Shown: one piece after another, positions 1 through 8,614 of the stretch | How the letters are laid out: the number at the start of each line of letters is the position of its first letter | How positions within the stretch are numbered: position 1 is the stretch's first letter | Origin: Candidatus Bipolaricaulota bacterium | Lineage (GTDB): Bacteria; Bipolaricaulota; Bipolaricaulia; RBG-16-55-9; DRXL01 | Assembly (NCBI GenBank): GCA_025060395.1 | Contig: JANXCC010000011.1 | Span: 1-46,547, forward strand | Reading direction: 5' to 3' | DNA length: 46,547 bases | Program-made: the position numbers and the translations under genes | The notes under the pieces: model-generated | Seen by the model: the letters and a program-made list of their open reading frames with translations, nothing else | Databases searched by the model: none | Told to the model about the DNA's origin: nothing

Positions 1-888
1 TTCAACCCCCTCTGCTTCCACTGTGATATGACCATTTCCCTTGCTGTCAGAGATCGCTTTGACCAGGTTTTCCACACTGGTAATGGTCGGCCACTCTATC
101 CGTCGGCCTCCTACTACTCGCAGGGTCAGAGAGTCCTTTACAAGCTCCTTAGGGAGAGCCATCGTCCCCTCTTGAGCAAAAGCCCGGCCACGGAAAGGCC
201 GTAACACCACTCTAAACTTGACCTCCTCCCCAGGCTTGTACGTCTCTTTGTCCGTCTCCAAGCCCACGATCTCTGCGACTCTCGGCTCTTCCGTGAACTC
301 TAGGTCTACAATGATCTCCTTGAGGTCCACACGCTGGAAGGGATTGAAGGCCAAGTTGGCGATGATCTGGGCCAGCTGCAGGCTCGGCGCAAGCGCTACG
401 TCCTGCCACTCAAAGAAGATGTCACGCCGGATGATGCTGAGCGGCGTGCCGTCCTTGACCAAGCGCACGGTGTAGCTGGCTCGCACCGTGCCCCCGCTCA
501 CGCGGTTGAGCGCTAAATCCAAGGCGTTCGTCGTGGCCGAGAGCACCAGCGAGGGCAAGAGATCCGACATCTCGACTAAGTCAATACTGAAGGTCTTCTC
601 GCTGCGGCGGTCGGCATCCCGCACCCGGATCTTCAAAGCGACTTGCTCCGGCTCGGCTCCCAAAGTCCCAGCGATCCCCTGAGCGCGATCCTCACGAATA
701 GTGCCGAGCACGACGGCATCGGGCGCCTCGTACTTGAACGGGATCTGTAACGTCCTGAACGTCGTGTAGATGAACGCTCCGGTTAAAAAGTACTGCGAAG
801 GCCCCTTGAGCAAGAAGGGATGCCCAAAAGCGAGGAGCTTGCTGCCCTCCACATACGTGTTCGCAAGGGCGAGGCGATCTTCGAGCAA
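1..888 (-). pseudogene. SpoIVB-type (S55) peptidase, C-terminal part; 5' end missing
   Basis: This leftward reading frame stays open from a TAA at 916-918 to the left edge of the window, so its 3' end lies outside. From about position 855 leftward the translation contains YVEG, then LLAFGHPF, and then a long beta-rich region with a KETYKPGEEVKFRV segment. The same order appears in the complete S55 protein at 21127-23073 (LLGFGHWF, later ESYEPGETVRYTV), so the two are paralogues. The N-terminal half, including the catalytic GMSGSP serine, is absent. No ATG start exists before the TAA; only TTG or GTG codons are available. Everything to the right of 855 is instead the Crp/Fnr gene on the other strand. 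I read it as a 5'-truncated remnant left by a deletion. An assembly join is the alternative. Confidence 0.7.
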
Positions 889-1440
889 GGCGATCCCGCG
901 TTTGGGTTCTATTGCTTATGCACAGGAACGGTGAAGCTGTGGCGGCGGATGCGCAACGGTCACTGCCAAATCCTCACGATCTTGCGGGAGCCCGGCTCGT
1001 TAGTCGGCATAGAAGCCCTCATTGCAGAGAAGAGAGACTATACAGCTACTGCCCTGCAGGAGAGCCGGGTCTTCTTCATCGCTCGCGAAGACTTCGGGCA
1101 GTTGCCGGATCTAGAGCTTCTTAAAGCTCACGTTCGCTTGCTCTGCATACTAGAGCGACGACTCATAGACACGCTGGGCCGGGGAGCACGAGAACGAATA
1201 GCGCGACTCTTGCTCGCTCAACCTTGCGCGCTAACGCTCCAAGAGATCGCTGGGCTCAGCGGCTTAAGCGTAGAGCACACCAGTCGAGTCCTGAAGCGCT
1301 TCAAGCAGCGTGGGTGGCTCCAGCGTAAACAGAGCCGTACCATCGAAGTCGTTGACGCCAAGCTCTTAAACGCGGAAGTCGTAGGAGGCGGCTTCAGCGA
1401 AGAAGTGAGCGCTAAGCGAAGAGCTTCTGTGCTGTCTTGA
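820..1440 (+). CDS. Crp/Fnr-family transcriptional regulator with replaced N-terminus
   Basis: The product has 206 residues. Residues about 14-110 form a cyclic-nucleotide-binding-type beta roll (RKGEAIFEQGDPAFGFY, then a GTVKLWRR strand). Residues about 120-180 form a Crp-type winged helix-turn-helix (LTLQEIAGLSGLSVEHTSRV). No Fnr-type cysteine cluster is present at the N-terminus, so an Fe-S sensor is unlikely and the ligand is unknown. The first 12 codons are the antisense of conserved S55 peptidase sequence, and homology to the family starts only at about residue 13, so the original N-terminal helix was probably lost. An AGAAGGG sequence directly abuts the ATG, a poor ribosome-binding spacing. 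The 3' end overlaps sufS tail to tail by 29 bp, so it may regulate the suf operon, but no operator was identified. Confidence 0.85.
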   Translation: MPKSEELAALHIRVRKGEAIFEQGDPAFGFYCLCTGTVKLWRRMRNGHCQILTILREPGSLVGIEALIAEKRDYTATALQESRVFFIAREDFGQLPDLELLKAHVRLLCILERRLIDTLGRGARERIARLLLAQPCALTLQEIAGLSGLSVEHTSRVLKRFKQRGWLQRKQSRTIEVVDAKLLNAEVVGGGFSEEVSAKRRASVLS

Positions 1441-2662
1441 GCGCATCGACGAGCGCGTCGACGTCGTCCTCAGAGTTATAGATATAGAAGCTCGCGCGCG
1501 CGGTGTTGTCCATACCAAGCCGCCTCATCAACGGCTGCGCGCAGTGATGCCCGCTTCGGATCGCGATTCCCGCTTCGTCTAAGACCCCTGCAACGTCATG
1601 AGGATGAATGCCCTTGAGATTGAACGAGATCACCGCGAGGCGATCTTTCGTGTCTTTAGGCCCGTAAATCTCTAATCCATTGATATGTGAAAGCTTTTCC
1701 AGGGCATACGCTAAGAGCTTTTGCTCATGAGCGTAGACGTTCTCTAACCCCAACGCCGAGAGATAGTCAATCGCTGCACCCAGCCCAATTCCCCCGGCAA
1801 TGTGCGGTGTGCCCGCTTCGAACTTCCACGGCAGCTCGTTGAACGTCACGCTCTCGGTCGTGACTGTTGAGATCATGTCGCCACCGTGCAAGAACGGATG
1901 CATTCTTTCTAGAAGCTCTTGACGCCCATAGAGAAACCCGATCCCCGTCGGGCCGAGCATCTTGTGCCCCGACACAGCGAGAAAGTCACAGCCCAACGCT
2001 TGAACGTCTATGGGGAGATGAGGCGCCGCTTGCGCTGCATCTACGACGGTGACCGCCCCAACGCGCCGAGCTTCTGTAATAATCTCCCGAACAGGGTTGA
2101 TCGTTCCCAAGACGTTGCTGGCATAAATGACCCCGACAAGCTTAGTGCGCTTGGTCAAGAGCTTAGACAGCTCGTCGAGCTCGAGCCGCCCTTCGTCGGT
2201 GACGTCTAAGAACTTCAGCTGAATCTTCCTGAGCTCTCGAAGCATCTGCCACGGCACCAGATTCGAGTGATGCTCCATGATCGTCACTAAGACCTCATCG
2301 CCTGGTTGAAGGTTATGTAGCCCCCACGCATACGCGACTAAATTAATCGCTTCGGTGGCGTTGCGGGTGAAGACGATCTCGCGCCACGAGCGCGCGTTCA
2401 CGAATTTTGCGGCTTTCTTATGAGCTTCTTCGTAGGCGACCGACGCTTCGTGGGAGAGCGTGTGGACTGCGCGATGGACGTTGGCGTTGTAGCGCCTATA
2501 GTATTCTGTAACAGCGTCAATCACAGATTGAGGGCGCTGTGTCGTTGCGGCATTATCTAAATAGATTAACGGTTTACCATGGACGGTGCGGCTGAAGATG
2601 GGAAAGTCACGCCGCAACGCATGGGGATCGAGCATCTTACACGCATCGGACCGATCAGCCAT
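1412..2662 (-). CDS. sufS: Cysteine desulfurase SufS
   Basis: PLP enzyme that takes sulfur from cysteine to supply Fe-S cluster assembly. It has 416 residues from the ATG at 2662, which has a GAGAAGGGG ribosome site. A GTG at 2677 overlapping the previous stop is an alternative start. Family marks: IYLDNAATTQRP near the N-terminus, EHHSN around residue 131, the PLP lysine in SGHKMLG (about K234), and the catalytic cysteine in RSGHHCAQP (about C374). The RSGHHC form is typical of group II (SufS-type) desulfurases, which pass the persulfide to SufU or SufE. It is the last gene of the suf operon, directly after the Rieske gene. Confidence 0.96.
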   Translation of the reverse strand: MADRSDACKMLDPHALRRDFPIFSRTVHGKPLIYLDNAATTQRPQSVIDAVTEYYRRYNANVHRAVHTLSHEASVAYEEAHKKAAKFVNARSWREIVFTRNATEAINLVAYAWGLHNLQPGDEVLVTIMEHHSNLVPWQMLRELRKIQLKFLDVTDEGRLELDELSKLLTKRTKLVGVIYASNVLGTINPVREIITEARRVGAVTVVDAAQAAPHLPIDVQALGCDFLAVSGHKMLGPTGIGFLYGRQELLERMHPFLHGGDMISTVTTESVTFNELPWKFEAGTPHIAGGIGLGAAIDYLSALGLENVYAHEQKLLAYALEKLSHINGLEIYGPKDTKDRLAVISFNLKGIHPHDVAGVLDEAGIAIRSGHHCAQPLMRRLGMDNTARASFYIYNSEDDVDALVDALKTAQKLFA

Positions 2663-2673
2663 GCGGCCCCTTC

Positions 2674-2985
2674 TCACTCTATAGAGATATAGATGTCATT
2701 CCCCTCGACTGAGACGGGATACGTCTCGACCCCGACGTAGGCCGGCATTCGTACTACCGCTCCTGTGCGCACGTCAAACTGCGCGCCGTGCCGTGGGCAC
2801 TCGATAATATAGCCCCTCAGCGTCCCACCCGTCAAGAGGCCCCCATCGTGGGTGCACATGTCTTTGAGGGCATAAAACTCCCCGTCGATATTGAAGAGCG
2901 CCACGCGCTCCTCCCCCACCTCGATGCTCTTATAGTGCCCTGGGGGGAGCTCACTCACGGTTGCGACCTTGATCTTGCGGCTCAT
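2674..2985 (-). CDS. Rieske [2Fe-2S] ferredoxin-like protein inside the suf operon
   Basis: Soluble Rieske protein of 103 residues. Cluster ligands are visible as C44-T-H46 and C63-P-R-H66, the canonical spacing for small Rieske ferredoxins. The ATG at 2985 forms an ATGA overlap with the sufU stop and is preceded by GGGGAGGAGG within the sufU tail, so translation is probably coupled. The longer upstream extension in the same frame lies inside sufU and is rejected. Its place between scaffold and desulfurase suggests electron donation or a role in cluster assembly. Such Rieske genes are known beside suf genes in other bacteria, but the partner here is not shown. Confidence 0.92.
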   Translation of the reverse strand: MSRKIKVATVSELPPGHYKSIEVGEERVALFNIDGEFYALKDMCTHDGGLLTGGTLRGYIIECPRHGAQFDVRTGAVVRMPAYVGVETYPVSVEGNDIYISIE

Positions 2986-3374
2986 TCCTCCTCCCCTGGC
3001 CATCCCTTGATCCCATAGATCCCGGCCTTGACGACCTTCAGCGCCAAGAGCGCGCACTTCATGCGCATCGCGCTCACCTCGATCCCGAGCAGATCGAGCA
3101 TCTTCTGCTTGTCGAAGTGCTTGACTTCTTCAAGGGTCTTGCCCTTGATCTCTTCTGTCAAAAGAGAAGCTGCGGCTTGAGAGATCGCACACCCCTTGCC
3201 GCTGAAGCGTACATCTGTGATTCTGTTGTTGTCAATCTTCAGCTCGATGCGAATCTGGTCTCCACAGCTGGGATTGCCCTCTTCATGAACAATATCGGGG
3301 TTCTCCAGATGCCCATAGTTCTGGGGGTTCTTGTAGTGCTCGATGATAAAATCCAAATCAGCCGAGACCGTCAT
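2982..3374 (-). CDS. sufU: Fe-S assembly scaffold/sulfur-transfer protein SufU
   Basis: IscU/NifU-N family protein of 130 residues. The three conserved cysteines sit in NPSCGDQ (C37), GKGCAIS (C62) and RMKCALLAL (C107). In the SufU branch these bind zinc and accept sulfur from SufS. It lies 2 bp after sufD and overlaps the Rieske gene by 4 bp (ATGA). It ends in an acidic GEEE tail whose DNA doubles as the ribosome-binding site of the next gene. Zinc binding and transfer from SufS are family knowledge. Confidence 0.94.
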   Translation of the reverse strand: MTVSADLDFIIEHYKNPQNYGHLENPDIVHEEGNPSCGDQIRIELKIDNNRITDVRFSGKGCAISQAAASLLTEEIKGKTLEEVKHFDKQKMLDLLGIEVSAMRMKCALLALKVVKAGIYGIKGWPGEEE

Positions 3375-3376
3375 AG

Positions 3377-4654
3377 CTATTCATTCCATTTCTGCTCGAC
3401 GAACGCATGGAAGCGCTCGCGCACCCCAGCGATGGGAATCTGCTCGAGGGTGGGCGTCAGAAAGCCCTCGACGATAGTGCGCTTAGCCTGCTCGCGATCC
3501 AAGCCACGGCTCTGCAGATAGAAGATCTGCTCTTCGTCGATGGGCCCGATGGAGGCACCATGAGTCGCGCGTACGTCATTGGCCTCGATCTCCAAGCCCG
3601 GAATAGCGTCGCAGTGCGCCCCGTCATTCAGTAAGAGCCCCTGAGCTAACTGATACGAATTTGACTGCTGTGCCACGGGATCGACTCTGATAAACCCGTA
3701 CATGACGGCGCGCGCCTGATCTTTTAGGACGCCCTTCATGTGGATCTCGCCCTTGACATGCGGAGCCATGTTGCGCAACGAGCTCGTCAGATCGAAATGC
3801 TGCTTGTGACGCCCAAAGAGCACCTGGATGTCCTCCATCTCAGCTCCCGGACCTACCAGTCTACTCTCTACAGAGCTCATGGTCAAGCGTCCCCCTAGCC
3901 ACCCGATGGTCCACTGTATCTTAGCATCGCGGCCCACGTGCGCACGGCGTCGCACAAAGCTATAGGTCCCTTCGTTCCAATTCTGCAACGCCCCAAACTG
4001 CATCCGCGCCCCCTCACCTAGATAGACCTCCGAGATCGTCCCATGGAGATGAGGACCCGGGCCGTCCGGATGCTTAGCATAGGCCTCCTCCAGCACCGTG
4101 ACGGAGCTTCCAGACTCGATAATGATGACTTGATGGGCTAATGCAGCTACCGATGGCTCATCTAACAGATAGACCAGCCGCACTGGTTCCGTTAACACGG
4201 TCTCTTTGGGAACATAGATGAAGATCCCACTGGACGCGAGGGCGCTTACCAGAGCCGTCATCTTATCTTCGCTAGGGGAGATCGCGTGAAACAGATACTG
4301 TTTTACGAGATCCGGATGCTCACGAATGGCCGTGGCCATATCGCAGAAGACAATGCCTTTACTTTGCAGGGACTCGGGTACTTGGGTGATGAGGATCTGG
4401 CCATCGAGTTGGATATGCACAGCTTCGCGCTCAGCCGCCAATTCGCCTATGTGAGCATGGTGTGCGTTTTGTCCCGCGAAGTCGAACGCATTGAGGTCGA
4501 GCCCACGGATCTTTGTATACCGCGACTCTGGCAGAGGCAAGCGTTGTAGGGCTTCAAACGCTTCCACACGCTTCTGTACCAACCACGTGGGCTCGCCTCG
4601 GCTCGCCGCTTGCTCTGCTATTGTGTCTACCGAAAAAGATCGTAGTGTGCTCAT
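3377..4654 (-). CDS. sufD: Fe-S cluster assembly protein SufD
   Basis: 425 residues, with the right-handed beta-helix sequence of the SufB/SufD family. The N-terminal GEPTWLVQKRVEAFEAL segment and the C-terminal IGPIDEEQIFYLQSRGL and AKRTIVEGFL segments mirror the neighbouring SufB. SufD forms a complex with SufB and SufC that builds and delivers clusters. The start is the ATG at 4654; no strong ribosome site is visible. A 79-bp spacer with an inverted repeat separates it from sufB. The histidine in THGASIGPID matches the conserved C-terminal region of SufD proteins. Confidence 0.94.
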   Translation of the reverse strand: MSTLRSFSVDTIAEQAASRGEPTWLVQKRVEAFEALQRLPLPESRYTKIRGLDLNAFDFAGQNAHHAHIGELAAEREAVHIQLDGQILITQVPESLQSKGIVFCDMATAIREHPDLVKQYLFHAISPSEDKMTALVSALASSGIFIYVPKETVLTEPVRLVYLLDEPSVAALAHQVIIIESGSSVTVLEEAYAKHPDGPGPHLHGTISEVYLGEGARMQFGALQNWNEGTYSFVRRRAHVGRDAKIQWTIGWLGGRLTMSSVESRLVGPGAEMEDIQVLFGRHKQHFDLTSSLRNMAPHVKGEIHMKGVLKDQARAVMYGFIRVDPVAQQSNSYQLAQGLLLNDGAHCDAIPGLEIEANDVRATHGASIGPIDEEQIFYLQSRGLDREQAKRTIVEGFLTPTLEQIPIAGVRERFHAFVEQKWNE

Positions 4655-4666
4655 AGTCGTCTAAAA

Positions 4667-4724
4667 GACCCCCCTCTCCAGGGCGGAGGAGGGGGGTTGG
4701 GCATTTAAGGAGGGGAGAGGGGTC
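4667..4724. repeat. Inverted repeat between sufB and sufD
   Basis: The arm at 4667-4679 (GACCCCCCTCTCC) pairs with 4714-4724 (GGAGAGGGGTC), leaving a 2-base bulge. The loop is G-rich and contains GGAGGAGGGGGG. The element sits inside an operon on the message strand, so it may tune sufB/sufD ratios or be a member of an intergenic repeat family. A related CCCTCACCC/GGGTGAGGG hairpin occurs at 35019-35055. Confidence 0.55.
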
Positions 4725-4733
4725 ATCACTATT

Positions 4734-6191
4734 CTACCCAACTGAGCCCTCCATTTCAAGTTGGATGAGGCGATTGAATTCAATCGCGTATTCCATGGGC
4801 AGAGTCTTCGTGAACGGCTCCATAAAGCCCAGCACGATCATAGAAAGGGCTTCAGATTCAGAGAGCCCCCGGCTCATCAAATAGAAGATCTGATCGTCCC
4901 CGACCTTCCCCACAGTCGCCTCATGTCCGATGGTGACTTGGTCTTCGTCGATCTCAATATACGGATACGTATCCGAGCGCGAATATTCGTCTAGCAAAAG
5001 GGCGTCGCAGCGCACATTGGATTTGGCGTGATGCGCACCCTTAGCTACTACTAAGTGCCCGCGATACGTCGCGCGTCCGCCGTCCTTACTCACGGATTTG
5101 GAGACGATCGTCGAGGTCGTGTAGGGCGCGGCGTGAATCGCTTTGCCGCCGGTATCTTGATGCTGGCCCCTACCAGCAAAGGCCACAGAGAGAATATCGG
5201 CCCGTGCCCCCTTGCCCAGCATATAGACCGACGGATACTTCATCGTTAGACGAGAGCCGATATTTGCGTCCACCCACTCGACCGTGGCGTCTTCATAAGC
5301 AACAGCGCGCTTGGTCACTAAGTTATAGACGTCGTTGGACCAGTTCTGGAGCGTCGTATATCGCAGGTGCGCGCCGCGCTTGGCGATGAGCTCGACCACA
5401 GCAGCATGCAGCGATTCTTTAGAATAGATGGGTGCGGTGCATCCTTCGATATAGTGGACGCGCGAGCCCTCGTCAGCGATGATGAGCGTGCGCTCGAACT
5501 GCCCCATCTGCGGCGCGTTGATTCTGAAGTACGCTTGGAGAGGAATCTCGACCTGCACCCCAGGGGGCACGTAGATGAACGAACCGCCCGACCACACAGC
5601 GCTATTGAGCGCCGCAAATTTATTGTCAGTTGGGGGGATGACAGTGCCCAAATACTCCTTGACCAACTCCGGGTACTCTTTCAAGCCCTCGTCCATGCTC
5701 AAAAAGATGACGCCCTTCTTCTTCAGATCCTCCCGAATCGAGTGATAGAGCACTTCGCTGTCATACTGCGCCCCCACGCCCGCTAAGAACTTTCTCTCAG
5801 CTTCGGGAATCCCCAAGCGATCAAAGGTCTTCTTGACCTCTTCAGGGACGTCATCCCAGCTGCGCGCGCTCTTGTCAGTTGGGGTTGCATAATACGTAAT
5901 TGTGTCAAAGTTGATGGCTGAAAGATCTCCACCCCAGGTAGGCATCGGCTTCTTGAGGAAGATCTCATAGGCTTGCAAGCGAAACGCGCGCATCCATGTG
6001 GGCTCGCCTTTAATAGCCGAAATCTCCTCGATGACCTCGCGAGAGAGCCCCGGCTTGAGCACATACTTGTATTTATCTGTAGGATAGCTGAACGCATAAC
6101 GCGAGTAATCGCGGTCGTAGACAGCTTGCTCTTTCTCAACGGGGCGCTTCTTCTCCCCTAGATGTCGCACTTCTTCGATCCTCTTGGCCAT
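4734..6191 (-). CDS. sufB: Fe-S cluster assembly protein SufB
   Basis: 485 residues, the expected length. Visible family blocks: [15 protein letters not shown] near the N-terminus, [16 protein letters not shown], the [20 protein letters not shown] segment, [19 protein letters not shown], and the C-terminal [18 protein letters not shown]. The cysteine in EGCTAPIY corresponds to the conserved SufB cysteine linked to sulfur acceptance. It forms the SufBC2D scaffold. It begins directly after the sufC stop, so the two are probably translationally coupled. Confidence 0.97.
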   Translation of the reverse strand: MAKRIEEVRHLGEKKRPVEKEQAVYDRDYSRYAFSYPTDKYKYVLKPGLSREVIEEISAIKGEPTWMRAFRLQAYEIFLKKPMPTWGGDLSAINFDTITYYATPTDKSARSWDDVPEEVKKTFDRLGIPEAERKFLAGVGAQYDSEVLYHSIREDLKKKGVIFLSMDEGLKEYPELVKEYLGTVIPPTDNKFAALNSAVWSGGSFIYVPPGVQVEIPLQAYFRINAPQMGQFERTLIIADEGSRVHYIEGCTAPIYSKESLHAAVVELIAKRGAHLRYTTLQNWSNDVYNLVTKRAVAYEDATVEWVDANIGSRLTMKYPSVYMLGKGARADILSVAFAGRGQHQDTGGKAIHAAPYTTSTIVSKSVSKDGGRATYRGHLVVAKGAHHAKSNVRCDALLLDEYSRSDTYPYIEIDEDQVTIGHEATVGKVGDDQIFYLMSRGLSESEALSMIVLGFMEPFTKTLPMEYAIEFNRLIQLEMEGSVG

Positions 6192-6989
6192 CTATCTCAC
6201 CGCCTTTGCCTTGGTCTCGTGGATGAGCCAGTCATAGCCCTTGGCCTCAAGCTCGTGTACCAAACTCTCATCGCCGCTGCGCACAATGCGCCCATCGATC
6301 ATGACGTGCACGTAATCTGGTTTCAAGAAATTCAAGATACGTTGATAGTGCGTAATGACGAGAGCTCCGAAGTCCGGCCCACGCAGCTGATTGACGGCTT
6401 CCGCGACAATCTTGACAGAGTCGATATCCAAGCCTGAATCGGTCTCATCGAGGATCGCGATCTCGGGTTTTAAGATGTGCATCTGGACGATCTCAGCGCG
6501 CTTCTTCTCGCCTCCAGAGAATCCTACGTTGAGATAGCGCTGCGCGAATGATTCGTCCATCTTGAGCAGCTTCATCTTCTCTTGAAGCTGCTTGCGAAAC
6601 TCGGAGAGTGCCTTAGCATCGGCTTTCTTGTCCGGTTGGCCGTCAGCCTGAGACTGCCCCATAAGGGCCTTCTTGGCCGCCCATAGGAATCTCCCTAGAG
6701 GGACACCCTGGATCTCCAAGGGGTACTGAAACGCTAAGAACAACCCTAGCCGTGCGCGCTCGTTGGGTTCTAATTCGACGATATTCTGTCCTTTAAAGAG
6801 AATCTCCCCTTGAGTGACTTCATACTTAGGATGGCCCATCAGGGCCAACGCTAACGTGCTCTTGCCCGAGCCGTTGGGCCCCATGATCGAATGGATCTCT
6901 CCGGTCTTTACGTTCAGGGTCACGCCTTTGAGGATCTCTTTCCCCTCGACGCTCACATGGAGGTCTTTGATCTCTAAAACACTTGCCAT
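6192..6989 (-). CDS. sufC: Fe-S cluster assembly ATPase SufC
   Basis: ABC-type ATPase of 265 residues that powers the SufBD scaffold. Walker A is GPNGSGKS (37-44), the signature is FSGGEKKR (157-164), and Walker B is AILDETDSGLD (about 178-188). It is about 15 residues longer than usual because of a polar insertion, GQSQADGQPDKKADAK (about 111-126), ahead of the signature. It is the first gene of the suf operon, preceded by AAGGAGC at good spacing. A TTGACA/TAGGAT promoter lies just upstream. Confidence 0.97.
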   Translation of the reverse strand: MASVLEIKDLHVSVEGKEILKGVTLNVKTGEIHSIMGPNGSGKSTLALALMGHPKYEVTQGEILFKGQNIVELEPNERARLGLFLAFQYPLEIQGVPLGRFLWAAKKALMGQSQADGQPDKKADAKALSEFRKQLQEKMKLLKMDESFAQRYLNVGFSGGEKKRAEIVQMHILKPEIAILDETDSGLDIDSVKIVAEAVNQLRGPDFGALVITHYQRILNFLKPDYVHVMIDGRIVRSGDESLVHELEAKGYDWLIHETKAKAVR

Positions 6990-7022
6990 CGGCTTTGCTC
7001 CTTGATGAAGAGAGTTCCTAAA

Positions 7023-7051
7023 ATCCTACCAGATTAGTCTGCTTTTGTCAA
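7023..7051 (-). promoter_or_regulatory. suf operon promoter
   Basis: On the minus strand, TTGACA (7046-7051), a 17-bp spacer and TAGGAT (7023-7028) form a near-consensus sigma-70 promoter about 35 bp before the sufC ATG. No clear palindromic operator was seen around it. Confidence 0.8.
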
Positions 7052-7086
7052 GAACCTCTATTTTTTTCAGATCGCTCTCCTATGGG

Positions 7087-7092
7087 TACAAT
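7087..7092 (+). promoter_or_regulatory. -10 box, probable leaderless start of the 7101 gene
   Basis: TACAAT lies 8 bases before the ATG at 7101, so transcription should begin at or next to the start codon. No ribosome-binding site is present. The -35 match is weak (TTTTCA at 7064-7069). Confidence 0.55.
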
Positions 7093-7100
7093 ATCTAGTT

Positions 7101-7841
7101 ATGAAGAGGCTTGACGCGAAGACAGAGCAAACTATCGAAAAATTCACCCATGAGGTCCAGGCACTCTACGGAGATGAGCTCATCTCGTTGATACTCTACG
7201 GCAGCGCGGCGGGGGCGGACTTTGTCTCTGGCAGATCTGACCTGAATTTTCTTATAGTGCTCCGGCGTGTTACGCTAGAGGCCTTACGCAAAGCTCTCCC
7301 GCTGATCCCAACCTGGCATCGTCAGAGGATCGCCACCCCACTTGTGGTAGACCCAGAGCTTTTGCGAGCTTCTCTTGATCTCTTCCCGATCGAATTTTTG
7401 GATATGCGCGAGCAACATCGTCTGCTGGCTGGGAGGGACATCCTCCTTGAATTGCCGATATCTTCCAGAAACCTCCGGCTTCAATGCGAACAAGAGCTCA
7501 AGGGCAAGGTGCTGAACTTATGGCGCGCGTATTTAGAGACCGGCGGACGCGTCGAAGCCCTGGAAGAGCTGCTGGTCAGCTCGCTCAAATCGTTTCTCAC
7601 CATTACCCGGCATCTGTTACGGCTGAAGGGGCTTCAGCCTGCCCGTGAGTTCTTGGAGATCCTAGTCCAAGCCGAAGAAGCTTTCGGGATTTCCTTGGAA
7701 GCCATCCGAGACGTGCACAGCGTGCGGTTGGGTATGATTCGTCTTGACAGATCGAATGTTCATGCGCTCTTTGAGCGATATCTAGCCGACATCGAGCAGC
7801 TGGCAGCGCGTGCCGATGCTCTCTGGAGAGAGACTGGATGA
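7101..7841 (+). CDS. Nucleotidyltransferase-fold protein, first gene of the TPM/PspA/LemA cluster
   Basis: 246 residues. The N-terminal domain has the polymerase-beta-type GS motif (LYGSAAGAD, residues 32-40) followed by a strand ending SDLNFLIV. The second catalytic carboxylate is Asn49 instead of Asp or Glu, so activity may be altered. The remaining 150 residues are mostly helical and resemble the helical partner domain of MNT/HEPN-type proteins, which is an inference. Its stop overlaps the next gene's start (ATGA). In this cluster it may modify a component of the membrane system, but the substrate is unknown. Confidence 0.8.
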   Translation: MKRLDAKTEQTIEKFTHEVQALYGDELISLILYGSAAGADFVSGRSDLNFLIVLRRVTLEALRKALPLIPTWHRQRIATPLVVDPELLRASLDLFPIEFLDMREQHRLLAGRDILLELPISSRNLRLQCEQELKGKVLNLWRAYLETGGRVEALEELLVSSLKSFLTITRHLLRLKGLQPAREFLEILVQAEEAFGISLEAIRDVHSVRLGMIRLDRSNVHALFERYLADIEQLAARADALWRETG

Positions 7842-8554
7842 TTCACACGATCTGGGTGTTTGTATATGTGATCTTGCTTAGTGCCCTGGTCCAGGAGATC
7901 CCAGCGTTCCAGGGGTATGTCTCGGACTATGCTGGGGTGCTCAGCGCTCAGAGGCGTGAGCAGCTTACGGCCCTTCTGGACGAGCTCGAACAGAAGACGA
8001 CAGCCCGCATCGCTGTCGTCACAGTAAAGACTACTCATCCCTATGATGATCTTCAGTATGCTAAAAAGCTCCTTGATGCTTGGAGGATCAGCCAGAAGGG
8101 TGACCCAGATAACAGCGCGCTCTTTCTCGTCGTCACAGAAGACCAGGGCGCGCGAATCGTGACGGGCTACGGGCTTGAAGGGATCCTTCCCAGCTGGAGA
8201 GTCAGCGCGATCTTAGATGAATTTGTCCTTCCGGAGTTTCGAGCGGGGCGCTTCGACGAGGGGATCTACAAAGGGACCTGGGCTGTAGCACTAGTGATTT
8301 CCCAGGAAGCCAGAGTTGAGTTGACCGGCGACGCCCCCATCGATGTCCGTCGTCTTCCGGGAACCCCTTCTCCTGGTGGGGTAATCCTAGCGCTCATCGT
8401 GATACTCGCCCTTGTGAGTCTCATGATGCGGCGGGCGCGACGGGACTTTGGAGCTGGCTTGAGGGACACAAGATCCGCTAGGCGTAGAAGCTTGAGCCGC
8501 TTTGGCGGTGGATTCAGCCGTGGTAGCTTTGGCGGCTTTGGGGGTGGGCATTGA
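7838..8554 (+). CDS. TPM-domain membrane protein (YgcG-like), Gly-rich tail
   Basis: 238 residues. An N-terminal hydrophobic stretch acts as a signal or anchor. A TPM domain spans about residues 27-150 (VSDYAGVLS, then TTARIAVVTVKTT, NSALFLVV, IVTGYGLEG, VLPEFRAGRFDEGI). One membrane span (GGVILALIVILALVSLMM) and a basic, glycine-rich tail ending SFGGFGGGH follow. TPM proteins are extracytoplasmic and are implicated in membrane or photosystem quality control. It is translationally coupled to the nucleotidyltransferase. Two more TPM genes follow in the cluster. Confidence 0.88.
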   Translation: MIHTIWVFVYVILLSALVQEIPAFQGYVSDYAGVLSAQRREQLTALLDELEQKTTARIAVVTVKTTHPYDDLQYAKKLLDAWRISQKGDPDNSALFLVVTEDQGARIVTGYGLEGILPSWRVSAILDEFVLPEFRAGRFDEGIYKGTWAVALVISQEARVELTGDAPIDVRRLPGTPSPGGVILALIVILALVSLMMRRARRDFGAGLRDTRSARRRSLSRFGGGFSRGSFGGFGGGH

Positions 8555-8614
8555 GAGAGTCTTGACTCCCGCTCTCTCATAACTTAGACTTTCGATAGAA
8601 GGAGGACGATAACA

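Noticed and set aside
5367-5786. 139-codon plus-strand ORF opposite sufB
   Set aside because: Antisense to strongly conserved sufB sequence; arises from codon bias.
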